A DNA stretch of 64,000 nt from Coffea arabica (Eukaryota > Streptophyta > Magnoliopsida > Gentianales > Rubiaceae), in NCBI RefSeq assembly GCF_036785885.1, contig NC_092322.1, positions 38,089,994 through 38,153,993 on the forward strand. The letters are read 5' to 3'. Shown here in pieces: positions 10,368-20,792 of this stretch. The stretch's first letter is position 1, and each line of letters starts with the position of its first letter. A model generated the notes under the pieces. The model was not told where the DNA came from, did not search any database, and was given only the letters and a program-made list of their open reading frames with translations. A program made the position numbers and the translations under genes.

Positions 10368-13125
10368 TGTGAGAGCCCGTAAAACCCTAATATTTTTCCT
10401 AGGGTTTATTCCTCCTTAATTGCTTGTTTTTGCATTTTCTGGCTTAGAAATATTTTCTGAGAGGATTTTATGAGCAGTTATAGTTTTAAGATGATTTTTC
10501 TAGCATTGGAGAAATTTTAGAAAATTAAGAGTAAATGGTGGACGTGGGACCCACTAGTGCGATAAGTTCGGAAAATTCGGCCAATAAGGTTAAGTTTCGG
10601 ATACTGTTAAAAATTTATCGGGTGTTAAGAGATAAGTGGTGTGTGTGAAGTGATTGATGTGAGAGAGAAAAGAAAGATAGGAATGCATTTATGGAGGTGA
10701 CACATGTCACTTTCTTATTGGTTACCTTTTAAGAAATACTATTCACAAATTTGACTTTCTTGACCAAAGGTTAAATATCTCAAAAAAATTACAAAAAACT
10801 CACTCTTCTCTCTTCCCTCTTGGCCGGCCATCCCAAGCTCCACAAGGAAGAAAGCTCTTCAAATTTTAAGCTTCCACTTGGTGCAAATCAACCAAAATCA
10901 ATTGTTTCCATCCATTTCACTCCATAGGAACTTTGCTTCTAGTGTTAATAAGTGTATTGGTGAGGTTTGTTTGAAGATCAAAGGTGTCCAATATCCCTCT
11001 CTCTCTTGTTTCTTGGTAAGTGAAGCTTGAAACACCCTACTACCTCTAATGATGCTTAATTAGTGCTTAATGGAGGCATGAGAGTTGAAATATATGATTT
11101 GTTTCTTGATTTGGTTTGTTTTGGTGAAGTTTTTATTTTATTGGGAATTTTTCTGGTTTAATATGATCTTGATGTTGGGGGCTTGTATGATGAATTGTAA
11201 TGGTTGGAAATGGCTCTAGTGGATGTGAAATGTGGTTAAATGCAATCAATTTTGGATTTGGTGTGAAATTGGAAAAGTTAGGGTTCTTGAACCCCAAATC
11301 TGTCCGGTTTTAGATCACTGGGTTAGAGGCCGAATTAGACTTTGCTCAAAACATGAAAGTTGTTGGTTTTGATGTGATGTAGATTCCTGTAAAATTTCAG
11401 GTCATTTGGATTAATGTAGAATGAGATATGACGAAATTACTGTAGCTGTTCTGATTTGGACAGAATGCGAAAACTGCGATAGTAATTGGCCATTTTGACT
11501 GGAATTGGTATGGATTTTGGATTTGGTGTCTTCTGATGAATTGTAGCTGAGGGTCTTAGCTAACATATGCCTTTGGAATTTCGGCATTTTGACTTGTATG
11601 GACTGAGATATACCGATTACAGTTTTCTGTGTTTTGCAAACCTGTTTTGGTAATTCTGGTATAGTATTTGGCATTTTCGACCTAGTTAAGCTAGGAACTG
11701 GATTGAGTGGTCTTCTACATTATTGTAGCCCTGTTCCATAGCTTCGAAACGGTGGGTCTTACACCCCCAACCGATATTTGTAGTGAGAGTTGTACCATTA
11801 CCGCATAATGAGTGTAAAACAGTTTTCTATTTGGGGCCAAGACTAAGGCCATTTTCTAAATTCTGGTTTGCTATTATGCTCATTTATGTATATGAAACCC
11901 TACTGGGGTTGTGTTTAGCGTTGCTATATGACTCGTTATCGAGTCTCATTGTATGTGTTATATGTTCTAGGGCTTGAAGGTAGTGCACGATGGCTTGGTG
12001 ATCGTGGTACATGAAATACCACTTACTTGCTTGGTGAGTATACCACTCACTAAATTGTTACTATGTGGCTTTGTTAAATGTTTATGTGATGCCTTGAAGG
12101 CTTACTTGCATATTGGAATTGATTAAGGTGAGGGTGTACTTGACCGCCCTCACCTCTTTTGATATTGTCACTGAATGGCTACCGTTTTATTGCATTACTG
12201 AACTTGATATATTGGTTGATGAATTCCATTTCATGGAAACTGAATTGATGTCGTTTGGATGATGTCCAACGGCCTTATTGCATTACGGAGCTCAACCCCG
12301 TTTGGTAGTCAATTGGATCGAGCCGGCAAGGGCTTGGTCGTTAAGATTGAATTGCCACGGGGACTGTACTGGGGAACCTTGTGGTAATGAGACCCTTGGT
12401 TCCGGTAAACTCGAGTATTACCAAAATATTACTGAATGGAGTGCGGGCCCGGTTGGGGTATGATAGGTGGAAGGAATGGAAGTAAAGTGTGGTCTACGGT
12501 TTGGTACTTTTAACATTGACGGAGGGTCAATGGGGTTGGATCAAGATTACAAGCGTGGAATTGGGCTCTTGAGAGCCAACCGTATCCTTTTACCGTTTTG
12601 CTTTATCGCTTATTTGCGTACTTCAAATGAAAGTTCATGCTTATGTGACTTTGATCGCTTATTGGGTGGTATACCACTGGGCTTTAGCTCATTCCGTGTT
12701 ATTTGTTTTCCTTACAGGCAAATGAGCACTTTTGGAAAGGTCATGATAGTTGAATGCAAGTTGAGCTCTTGTACATGTATTTTGATTAGCTCCTTGAGGG
12801 TGTTAACCCTAAGTGTATGGTTTCCCTTAATGGATGGCTTGTATTGGCCTAAATGCACTTGTATGATCTTATGAGATAACTTGTACGCCATTTGGCTTGT
12901 AAATGCTGATTTCCAATGTATATATATGTTTGGATAATGTTTGGTTGGATTTCGGAGTGCCACGACTTTCGTTTTTTTTTTTTTGTGATTTTGGCTTATT
13001 TGCGGGCATTGCAATGTTCGGAACGTTATAGATTGACGTAAACTGTACCGTTAGTCCTGGCGAGAGCTGGGCAGGCAGTCCGCTAACCCCTCTGGTTCGC
13101 CTTAGGGGAAGGTGGGGCTGTCACA
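10368..13125 (+). repeat. 3' LTR of the Tekay-type element
   Basis: This is 2758 bp from TGTGAGAGCC to GCTGTCACA. Read against the 5' LTR it shows about four substitutions (for example a C/A in the GACTCGTT(C/A)TCGAG segment) and one extra T in a T-run. It is followed by the TSD copy TCTAA. Confidence 0.95.
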
Positions 13126-13824
13126 TCTAACACATGACGGTGAGAACCGTTGGGGTATTCTTACAACCAATATATCCGAAAGTTATAATAATGTACTTAG
13201 AAGAGCACGTCATTTGCCTATCCAGGCTTGTATTGATATGACATTTCATCAGATAGTTGAGTTGTTTAAAACCAGAAGAGAGGATGCCAGACATTGCCGT
13301 AATCCATTCCTCCAAAGATATGGTGGCGGTTTAAGAATTCGAACCAGAAAGCGGGACTCCATAGGGTTGTTGAGGTCAATGGCTCATCGGGGGTGTACAA
13401 AGTTGTGATTGGTCGACGTGTGGATGGCAAAGAGGGTAATACACAAACGGTCAAGTATTTTGATAAAACATGCTCTTGTGGTAAGTGGCAGTGCTACAGA
13501 CTTCCCTGTTCGTACGTGATAGCCGTGTGCAGGCATGGAGGTGATAATCGGGGAGCGCTTGTAGATCCCCAATTTACAAAAAAATGGTGGGCGGTAAAGT
13601 ATTCAGGAAGGTTTAACCCTTTGTCACATCCGGATACTTGGCTCCAACCAGATTGGGAGTTACAGGCAGATAGAAGTAAATATGTTGCACGTTGGGCGGG
13701 AAGGGTACGAGTTAGAAGAATTCGGAATGAGATGGATAAGAGAAACCCAGAGGAACCAAGAAGATGTACAAATTGTCATCAGTCGAGTCACAATAGAAGA
13801 AATTGTCCAAATTTTAAAGCTTGA
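13126..13824 (+). pseudogene. MULE transposase pseudogene, 3' part with SWIM zinc finger
   Basis: This continues the transposase from position 2005. It opens with THDGENRWG and NISESYNNVL, the typical region after the MULE catalytic core. A frameshift near 13,360 moves the frame. The rest encodes a SWIM-type zinc finger starting CSCGKWQ (first Cys codon 13,471-13,473) and a C-terminal CCHC knuckle (CTNCHQSSHNRRNC). In the SWIM motif the expected final His is Tyr (PCSYV, codon 13,513-13,515), so metal binding is probably lost. It ends with TGA at 13,822-13,824. Presence of SWIM plus a CCHC knuckle fits MuDR-type rather than FAR1-type proteins. Confidence 0.85.
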
Positions 13825-14070
13825 CGTCGGGCGTTTTAGAGATAGGAACCAGTGCACTCCTATTTTTGGGGTTTTTTGGATTATGGAATTAGTATATTAT
13901 ATGAAATACATTTTGTTGATCAATGTTTAACTCATTATATTTTTGTATCATTTTTAATAGCTCTGTATCTAAAGTGCTGCATTAGTATGAATTATGAAAC
14001 TCCTATTCTACTATTCAAATGTGTGTAGCCTTATATAGTACATAATGTACTTGCAGCTATTGTTTTTGGT

Positions 14071-15808
14071 ATGGCCGACATTCCTACACAGGCAGCCCTG
14101 CATCCAGACCCATTTGTGTATGATATTATCTTAGCAGGTACTACACATCGGGCACATTCTAGGTGATCAGTTTGATGTCAGATGATGTGATAAGGATTTT
14201 TGGGAGCATACACCTATTTGTGAGACTATTCGGCATTATATTCGATTGGCTAGCTTTGAAGGGGTGCTTGACTGTGGATATATGATGCTTGATCATACTT
14301 TGATCACTAGTTTAGTGGAGCGATGGCGGCCCGAGACTCATACATTTCATCTCCCCGTTGGAGAGACTACGGTTACCTTACAGGATGTAGAGGTCCTGTG
14401 GGGTCTACCCATAGATGGTCCTCCAGTTATAGGGATAGATACAACTCATAGTTTTCAGGAGTTGAGGAATTTATGTGAGGAGCTGATTGGTTTTTCTCCA
14501 ATGATGTCAGATTTTGATGGGCAACGGCTCAAATTGGGGTGTTTATCTAGAGTATTAGATACAGAGTTGGCATCCGATGCTTCGGATGTCCAATGTAGAC
14601 AGCAGGCCTGCATATACCTGCTCCTGATATTAGGCGGTCATTTATTGTCAGATAAATCCGGTAATAAAGTCCTGCTGCTGTATATACTATTACTACGAGA
14701 TTTGAAAACTGTTGGGCAATATAGTTGGGGTAGTGCGATATTAGCAACTCTATATCGATCATTGTGTAGCGCCACATCTCCCTCTAGATCGACCATCGCA
14801 GGACCATTAGTTTTACTGCAGGTACATTACCCTCGTTCAACGTGTCTAAATTTAACTATAAAATTATTATATGGTCAGTTAACATATTCAAATATAACTT
14901 AATTATAGCTATGGGCGTGGGAACGTATACCAACAATGTGCCCTGATCGAGTGAAGCCGTTAGAGCACTATCCTGGTCCATATGGAGTTTGGTATGTATA
15001 TCAAATATATTTGTATAATACTAATACGAATCAACTGTTTCCTTTAAGACATAACATTCAGAATTCTCTGCAGGTGGAATGTTCAATTTGATGTACATAG
15101 AGTGGCAAGACATGTTGTATCTATATTCCGAGATCAGTTGACAGGCCTACGTGCTCGAGAGGTACACTAACTATCATTTGATGTCATTGTGATTGCTCTT
15201 TGCCGTTATATCTGAGTAGGATGCTTAAAATTTGTATATGTTGGTTGTATAGCAACAAGATTATGCTTGTTCTTGTCAAAATGAATTGGTTGGTAGGGAG
15301 TTTTCGTCCAGTTATAAGGGAGATGCTGCCCAAATTTTCTAAATAATTATGTACTGGAGGATAATTATTGTGTTCATTTATTGTATGTTTTTCATTGAAT
15401 AATTATTATCTTACAGTTCATATGGCAACCATCCTCAGACGATGTTCTCGCTTCTCTGCCTGCATATTGTACTGCAGGACGCAACATTTGGAGATCTGTC
15501 ACGTATCTTATATGTTGGAAAGTTGTCGAACCACATCTTCTGAATCGAGTTATGAGATAGTTTGGATATCATCAGCTCGTGCCTGATCTTAGATTGACCG
15601 AAAATCAAGCAGCACTACATTCTCTGGATCATTGTGGCAAGGGGAATCAAGACTGGATAACTACACATGGAGCATATATTGATGTGTGGACTGATCGACA
15701 TATGCATGTGGAAGACGGTACTGTAGCTGAAGATCTTACATATCCATCCGATGAGTATAGTCAGTGGTATCGCGAGCAGACAGTGCTATATATTTCAAAT
15801 CCTACTAG
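14071..15808 (+). pseudogene. Plant mobile domain (PMD/MAIN-like) pseudogene, interrupted at its 3' end
   Basis: The PMD signature is clear: LVERWRPETHTFHLP, TLQDVEVLWGLP and GPPV in exon 1 (14,071-14,821), LWAWERIP in exon 2 (14,909-14,991), RWN-like and VARHVVSIF in exon 3 (15,074-15,161), and IWQP through a DPL-like region and WYREQT in exon 4 (15,417 to about 15,808). Introns of 87, 82 and 255 bp have GT...AG ends and preserve phase. Damage: a frameshift near 14,150, TGA at 14,183-14,185 and TAG at 15,558-15,560 where the motif expects Gln. The 3' end is lost at the LINE junction. PMD proteins act in transposon silencing and meristem function in Arabidopsis (MAIN/MAIL1), and PMD domains are also carried by transposons. 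Its position 250 bp after a MULE transposase in the same direction suggests a two-gene MULE, but independent origin is possible. Confidence 0.82.
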
Positions 15809-17772
15809 TCATTAACTAGCTTTGATGCAAAAAGTGCATGCCTATGACTTGCTGTATTAACCGTTCTTGGCACCCAAGAAATTGTGCAATAGTCAAAATC
15901 TAATGTTAGATCCTCAATGTCTTCCAAGATGGTTGCTAGGATTCCATCTTGTACATTGTTGCCTTTGATGTAGTCTGTGGCCATCTTGCAATCTGATAGG
16001 ATGACTATCTTCCTCCAGCTTGCTTCACGTACCATTTGGAGAGCTAATCTAATGGTTAGTGTTTCCTCCATTAGAGCTTCACCCTTCTTTCGTTCTACTA
16101 CTCCCTTTGCTCTTAAAATCTCGCCTGTCCAATGTCGTGCCACTATTCCTTTTCCTGTTCTGATCATCCTTGCATTGAGTGCAGTATCTGTACTGATTCA
16201 GATGACTCCTCCTACTGCTAGTACCTTCACCTGCTCCTCCTGCCTCACAGCTCTTTTATTCGCTTTGTTCATCCCCTCCTGCTGCCGCGCCTCCTCATAC
16301 TCCAACCATTCTTGATATGCTCTCAGAACTATATCCTGCGCTTCACTCCTTTGTTGTTCAAAAACCCCCTTGTTTCTTGCTTTCCAAATGTGCCATAGGA
16401 TGTTTGCTATCAAATTTATATGCTCCATCCAATGATCCTTTGATCCTATCCTAGCAACCGCCTCCTACCATCTCCACAAATTATATTGCAAGTTTCTCAG
16501 CTCCTCCCATCTAACTGGTGCTAATTTTCACACTATTTGGGCTCTTGGGCAAGTGAAGAGCATGTGTTCAACTGTTTCTACTTCATCCCCACAAATTGTA
16601 CAGATCTTATCCCCTCTTCCAGTTCTATTATAAATGGCTTCTTTCACAGCAACTCCATCCTGCAAACACTTCCAGATGAAGTGTTTGATTTTGTGCTTTA
16701 GATTCAGATTCCAAAGTTGTTTCCAGACACTATGCTTCCTTATTTCCCAGCTCGTTTCCTCCCCCAACTTTTGTCTTCTTTTGATTTTACTGCCACCCTG
16801 CACAGCCTTTGCATAACCTGTCTTGACTATATAGACTCCAAATTTTGCAAAATTCCAGAAAAATTTATTAGGTGGTGTTTTAAACATACTTAGAGGCATG
16901 CTAGTGATTTGCTCTCTATCTGCTTGATTGAAAACTTTTTGCAGTATCTCCACATTCCATCTTCCTTCTCATATTAGCTGGCTGACTGTTTGTAATTGGC
17001 AATTCATGGGACATGTAGTTGAAATTCGTCCTGTCTCTGATCCTATCACCCATCTGTCATTCCATATGTTCACCTGTGTTCTATCCCCCACTCTCTTCCA
17101 TAATCCTTCTTCCAAGACGCTCCATGCACTATGTATGCTTTTCCAAGGCCAAAAGGCTGAGGTAAGAGACTGGTTATCCAAGGATTTATGACCTTTTAAA
17201 TACTTGCCTCTTATCGCTTTATTCATAAGCAGATTTGGATAGCAAATGATTCTCCAAAGTTGCTTAGCAAGTAAAGCTTTATTAAAAGTTTCCAAATCCC
17301 TAAATCCCAGCCCCTCTTTTCCTTTGACATTAGCTAGCTTCTTCCAGCTAATCCAGTGAAGTTTCTTTTCCTGCTCGTTACTGCCCCACCAGAAATATGC
17401 TATACTCTTGTAAATGTCCACACACAGTCCTTTTGGCAGTTTGAAACAAGCCATTGCATAGTTTGTTATCGCTAGTATCATTGATTTGATAAGCACTTCT
17501 TTCCCAACCAGGCTCAACATTTTAGTTGTCCAACCTTTCAGCTTTTTGGTGACTGCACTTTTGATATAACCAAACACTTGGTTCTTTGTCCTTCCTATCG
17601 CCATTGGTAGTCTCAGGTATTTTCCATTGGTTGCCTCCTTTAAGTTCCCCAGCTTTTCATAGATGGCTACTCTACTTGTCGTTGGGGTGTTCCTACTATA
17701 GTACACTGCTGATTTCTCAAAATTCACTAACTGTCCTGAAGCCATTGAATATCTCTTTAAAATCTCCTTCAC
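15808..17772 (-). pseudogene. LINE (plant L1-type) ORF2 fragment, left arm of inverted pair
   Basis: On the minus strand this encodes the C-terminal half of a plant LINE ORF2 protein. It holds the end of the reverse transcriptase (KYLRLPMAIGR, ISWKKLANVKG, GLGFRDLETFN), a zf-RVT zinc-binding segment (FIWKCLQDG...CTICGDEVETVEHMLFTCP) and a plant RNase H-like domain (LTIRLALQM, SDCKMATDYI). Catalytic RT and endonuclease regions are missing, so it is 5'-truncated. Two nonsense codons, in the segments around 16,466 and 16,190, recur in the right arm. It stops at the codons for ASKLVND and lacks the 3' UTR and poly(A) that the right arm has. It cannot move alone. Confidence 0.88.
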
Positions 17773-17780
17773 TTGAATGT

Positions 17781-19713
17781 TGGAAAATACCTGGGGCTAC
17801 CAATGGCGATAGGAAGGACAAAGAGTCAAGTGTTTGGTTATATCAAAAGTGCAGTCACCAAAAAGCTGAAAGGTTGGACAACTAAAATGTTGAGCATGGC
17901 TGGGAAAGAAATGCTTATCAAATCAGTGATACTAGCGATACCAAACTATGCAATGGCTTGTTTCAAACTGCCAAAAGGACTGTGTGTGGACATTTGCAAG
18001 AGTATAGCAAATTTCTGGTGGGACAGTAATGAGCAGGAAAAGAAACTTCACTGGATTAGCTGGAAGAAGCTAGCTGATGTCAAAGGAAAAGATGGGCTGG
18101 GATTTAGGGATTTGGAAGCTTTTCATAAAGCTTTACTTGCTAAGCAACTTTGGAGAATCATTTGCTATCCAAATCAGCTTATGAGTAAAGTGATAAGAGG
18201 GAAGTATTTAAAAGATCATAAATCCTTGGATAACCAGCCTTTTGGTCTTGGAAAAGCATACGTAGTGCATGAAGTTTTTTGGAAGAAGGATTATGGAAGA
18301 GAGTGGGGGATAGAACACAGGTGAACATATGGAATGACAGATGGGTGATAGGATTAGAGACAGGACGAATTTCAACTACATGTCCCATGAATTGCTAATT
18401 ACAAACAGTCAGCCAGCTAATACGAGAAGGAAGATGGAATGTGGAGATACTGTAGAAAGTTTTTAATCAAGCAGATAGAGAGCAAATCACTAGCATGCCT
18501 CTTAGTATGTTTAAAGGACCAGATAAATTTTTTTGGAATTTTGCAAAATCTGGAGTCTATACAGTCAAGACAGGTTATGCAGGATGGTAGTAAAATCAAA
18601 AAAAGACAAAAGTTGGGGGAGGAAATGAGCTGGGAAATAAGGAAACATAGTGTTTAGAAACAACTTTGGAATCTGAATCTAAAGCACAAAATCAAACACT
18701 TCATCTGGAAGTGTTTGCAGGATGGAGTTGCTGTGAAAGAAGCCATCTATAATAGAACTGGAAGATGGGATAAGATCTGTACAATTTGTGAGGATGAAGT
18801 AGAAACAGTTGAACACATGCTCTTCACTTGCCCAAGAGCCCAAATAGTGTGGAAATTAGCACCAGTTAGATGGGAGGAGCTGAGAAACTTGCAATGTAAT
18901 TTGTGGAGATGGTAGGAGGCGGTTGCTAGGATAGGATCAAAGGATCATTGGACGGAGCATATAAATTTGACAACAAACATGCTATGGCACATTTGGAAAG
19001 CAAGAAACAAGGGGGTTTTTGAACAACAAAGGAGTGAAGCGCAGGAAATACTTCTGAGAGCACATCAAGAATGGCTGGAGTATGAGGAGGCGCGGCAGCA
19101 GGAGGGGGTGAACAAAGTGAATAAAAGAGTGTGAGACAGGAGGAGCAGGTGAAGGTACTAGCAGTAGGAGGAGTTATCTGAATCAGTACAGATGCTGCAC
19201 TCAATGCAAGGATGATCAGAACAGGAAAAGGAATAGTGGCACGACATTGGACAGGCGAGATTTTAAGAGCAAAGGGAGTAGTAGAACGAAAGAAGGGTGA
19301 AGCTCTAATGGAGGAAACACTAACTATTAGATTAGCTCTCCAAATGGTACATGAAGCAAGCTGGAGGAAGATAGCCATCCTATCAGATTGTAAGATGGCC
19401 ACAGACTACATCGAAGGCAACAATGTACAAGATGGAATCCTAGCAACCATCTTGGAAGACATTGAGGATCTAACATTAGATTTTGACTATTGCACAATTT
19501 CTTGGGAGCCAAGAACTGTTAATACAGCAAGTCATAGGCTAGCACTTTTTGCATCAAAGCTAGTTAATGACATAGATTAGGAAAGTCACTTACCAAGTTG
19601 GTTGATAGAGGCAAATAGATTAGATGAAAGGGCTATTACCCCTTTTGTAAGTAATCCTTGTAGTATCAAGTGTTAATATTTATAAAGTTATTATCGTTTG
19701 TTGAAAAAAAAAA
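17781..19713 (+). pseudogene. LINE ORF2 fragment with 3' UTR and poly(A), right arm of inverted pair
   Basis: This is a second copy of the same LINE segment in the opposite direction. It begins at the GKYLGLPMAIGR codons and runs through zf-RVT (18,715-18,915) and the RNase H-like domain (19,212-19,580) to a 3' UTR ending in a ten-A run at 19,704-19,713. Stops and frame changes at about 18,324, 18,915 and 19,180 break it into pieces. About 1.8 kb pairs with the left arm across a spacer of roughly 150 bp (17,633-17,780), which is LINE sequence continuous with the left arm. Identity by eye is high (mid-nineties percent). Confidence 0.87.
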
Positions 19714-20408
19714 GAGCCTTCTCTTTACATTCACTTAATCTACTGTCTTATACATAGTCTTTTCTGTAAAATGTCTTAATTTTCAGCACATCATGACTTA
19801 TCCGACACCATCTCAAAAGATGGAGTTGGAAACTCTTGAGCTTACATATGTCTTGTTCAGGCAAAGTGCCTTTGCTATTAGAGTCTTAGCCTTTATGAGA
19901 TAGTAACAAGTTCTGGTAGACTATTGGCTAGTCTCAATAAGTTTAGGCTTTCATACTTATAATCATTTATCCCACTCATGACTGATATAGGTGTCCATAA
20001 AATTTTTTGACTGGTCAATAGGAAGTAAAATGAACAAACTGCTACATGAGGAGTATTCTCCTGAGTAGCACTATATTTTTCGTATCTCTAGCAACATACA
20101 TTCTTAATCTTCAATAGTTGCAAGGTGAACTTTACTGTTAATATAAGAAGTTCAACTCCATATTTTCTCAATCTGGAAGCAATGAAAATCGGATGCGCTT
20201 TTTGATTTTCAATTAGAATTGATGATCACGTTAATGTAGTTTCCATATAAAATCAATTCTGTTACTTGTATTTCTCATCCAGTGGTCCTGTTCATCAAAT
20301 ATTTGAACCACCCCCTATTTGCTCCTTTGGTATTGGATTCCAAATGGCGAATATCTGTGAGTGAAATCTTTGTGTTATTTAGTTGTTATATCTATTCTTT
20401 TTTTTCAG
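19714..20408 (+). other. Unassigned AT-rich stretch between LINE and DNA2-like exons
   Basis: No protein family, RNA or repeat was recognised. It ends in a pyrimidine-rich run and CAG just before the first DNA2-like exon, so its 3' part is probably an intron of that gene. No target site duplication matching the left LINE boundary was found after the poly(A). Confidence 0.5.
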
Positions 20409-20792
20409 GTTTTATAGTGTTGTTGCACCTGGAGATACCATTCACATCGTTGGTGAATTTGATTACGAGGAAAAGTGTGATGTCAATCTTGAGAAGAATT
20501 TTTTAATTGTTCATCCTGATATTTTGGTGTCTAGAACTCGGGTATTATGAAGAATCCGTTTAGACTTGTCTAAATTGTGCTTTTCAAATTATATCACTTC
20601 TATCTTAGATGACACACGCTTGTCTCCCATATCTGAAAACTTCCGATATCAAATTCAGCGCATCTTTTTCCCTAATTGTTGTTATTCAATCTATACTACT
20701 AGGTAGCTGCCAGCTTTTCTTGCTCAAGGCGCACAGCCCTGGATGAAAGGCTAAAATCTAATGCATATGCAACTGCAGCACTGGTTGGTACT
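20409..20792 (+). pseudogene. DNA2-like nuclease/helicase gene fragment, part 1
   Basis: Two exons are readable. The first (20,409-20,541) encodes FYSVVAPGDTIHIVGEF and NFLIVHPDILVS; the second (20,703-20,792) encodes VAASFSCSRRTALDERLKS and AALVGT, joined by a 161-bp GT...AG intron (20,542-20,702). These match my recollection of the nuclease domain of plant DNA2 (JHS1 in Arabidopsis), which processes DNA flaps in replication and repair. The second exon is cut after GGT-ACT by an Athila-type element and resumes at 33,664 with LLHQIF. No upstream exons or helicase domain are seen, so it is a partial copy, probably a pseudogene. Assignment is by motif recognition only. Confidence 0.68.

Larger units (their letters stand above)
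2006..13125 (+). mobile_element. Complete Tekay/Del-type chromovirus LTR retrotransposon (Ty3/gypsy)
   Basis: This is an 11,120-bp element with every expected part in order: 5' LTR (2757 bp), initiator tRNA-Met primer site, leader ORF, single-frame gag-pol with a C-terminal chromodomain-like tail, polypurine tract and 3' LTR (2758 bp). It is flanked by the TSD TCTAA. Long LTRs, fused gag-pol and the C-terminal WRNH...EEATWE segment are known traits of Tekay/Del chromoviruses. By eye the two LTRs differ by about four substitutions and one base in a T-run, so insertion was recent. It interrupts the MULE transposase pseudogene in the sense direction. No lesion is visible in gag-pol, so it may be autonomous. 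Confidence 0.95.

Noticed and set aside
15808-19713. Twin-priming inversion of one LINE insertion
   Set aside because: Twin priming gives non-overlapping segments in opposite orientation; here both arms contain the same ORF2 region.
20282-20506. 74-codon ORF as a small gene
   Set aside because: It overlaps the splice acceptor and first DNA2-like exon in another frame and has no features of its own.
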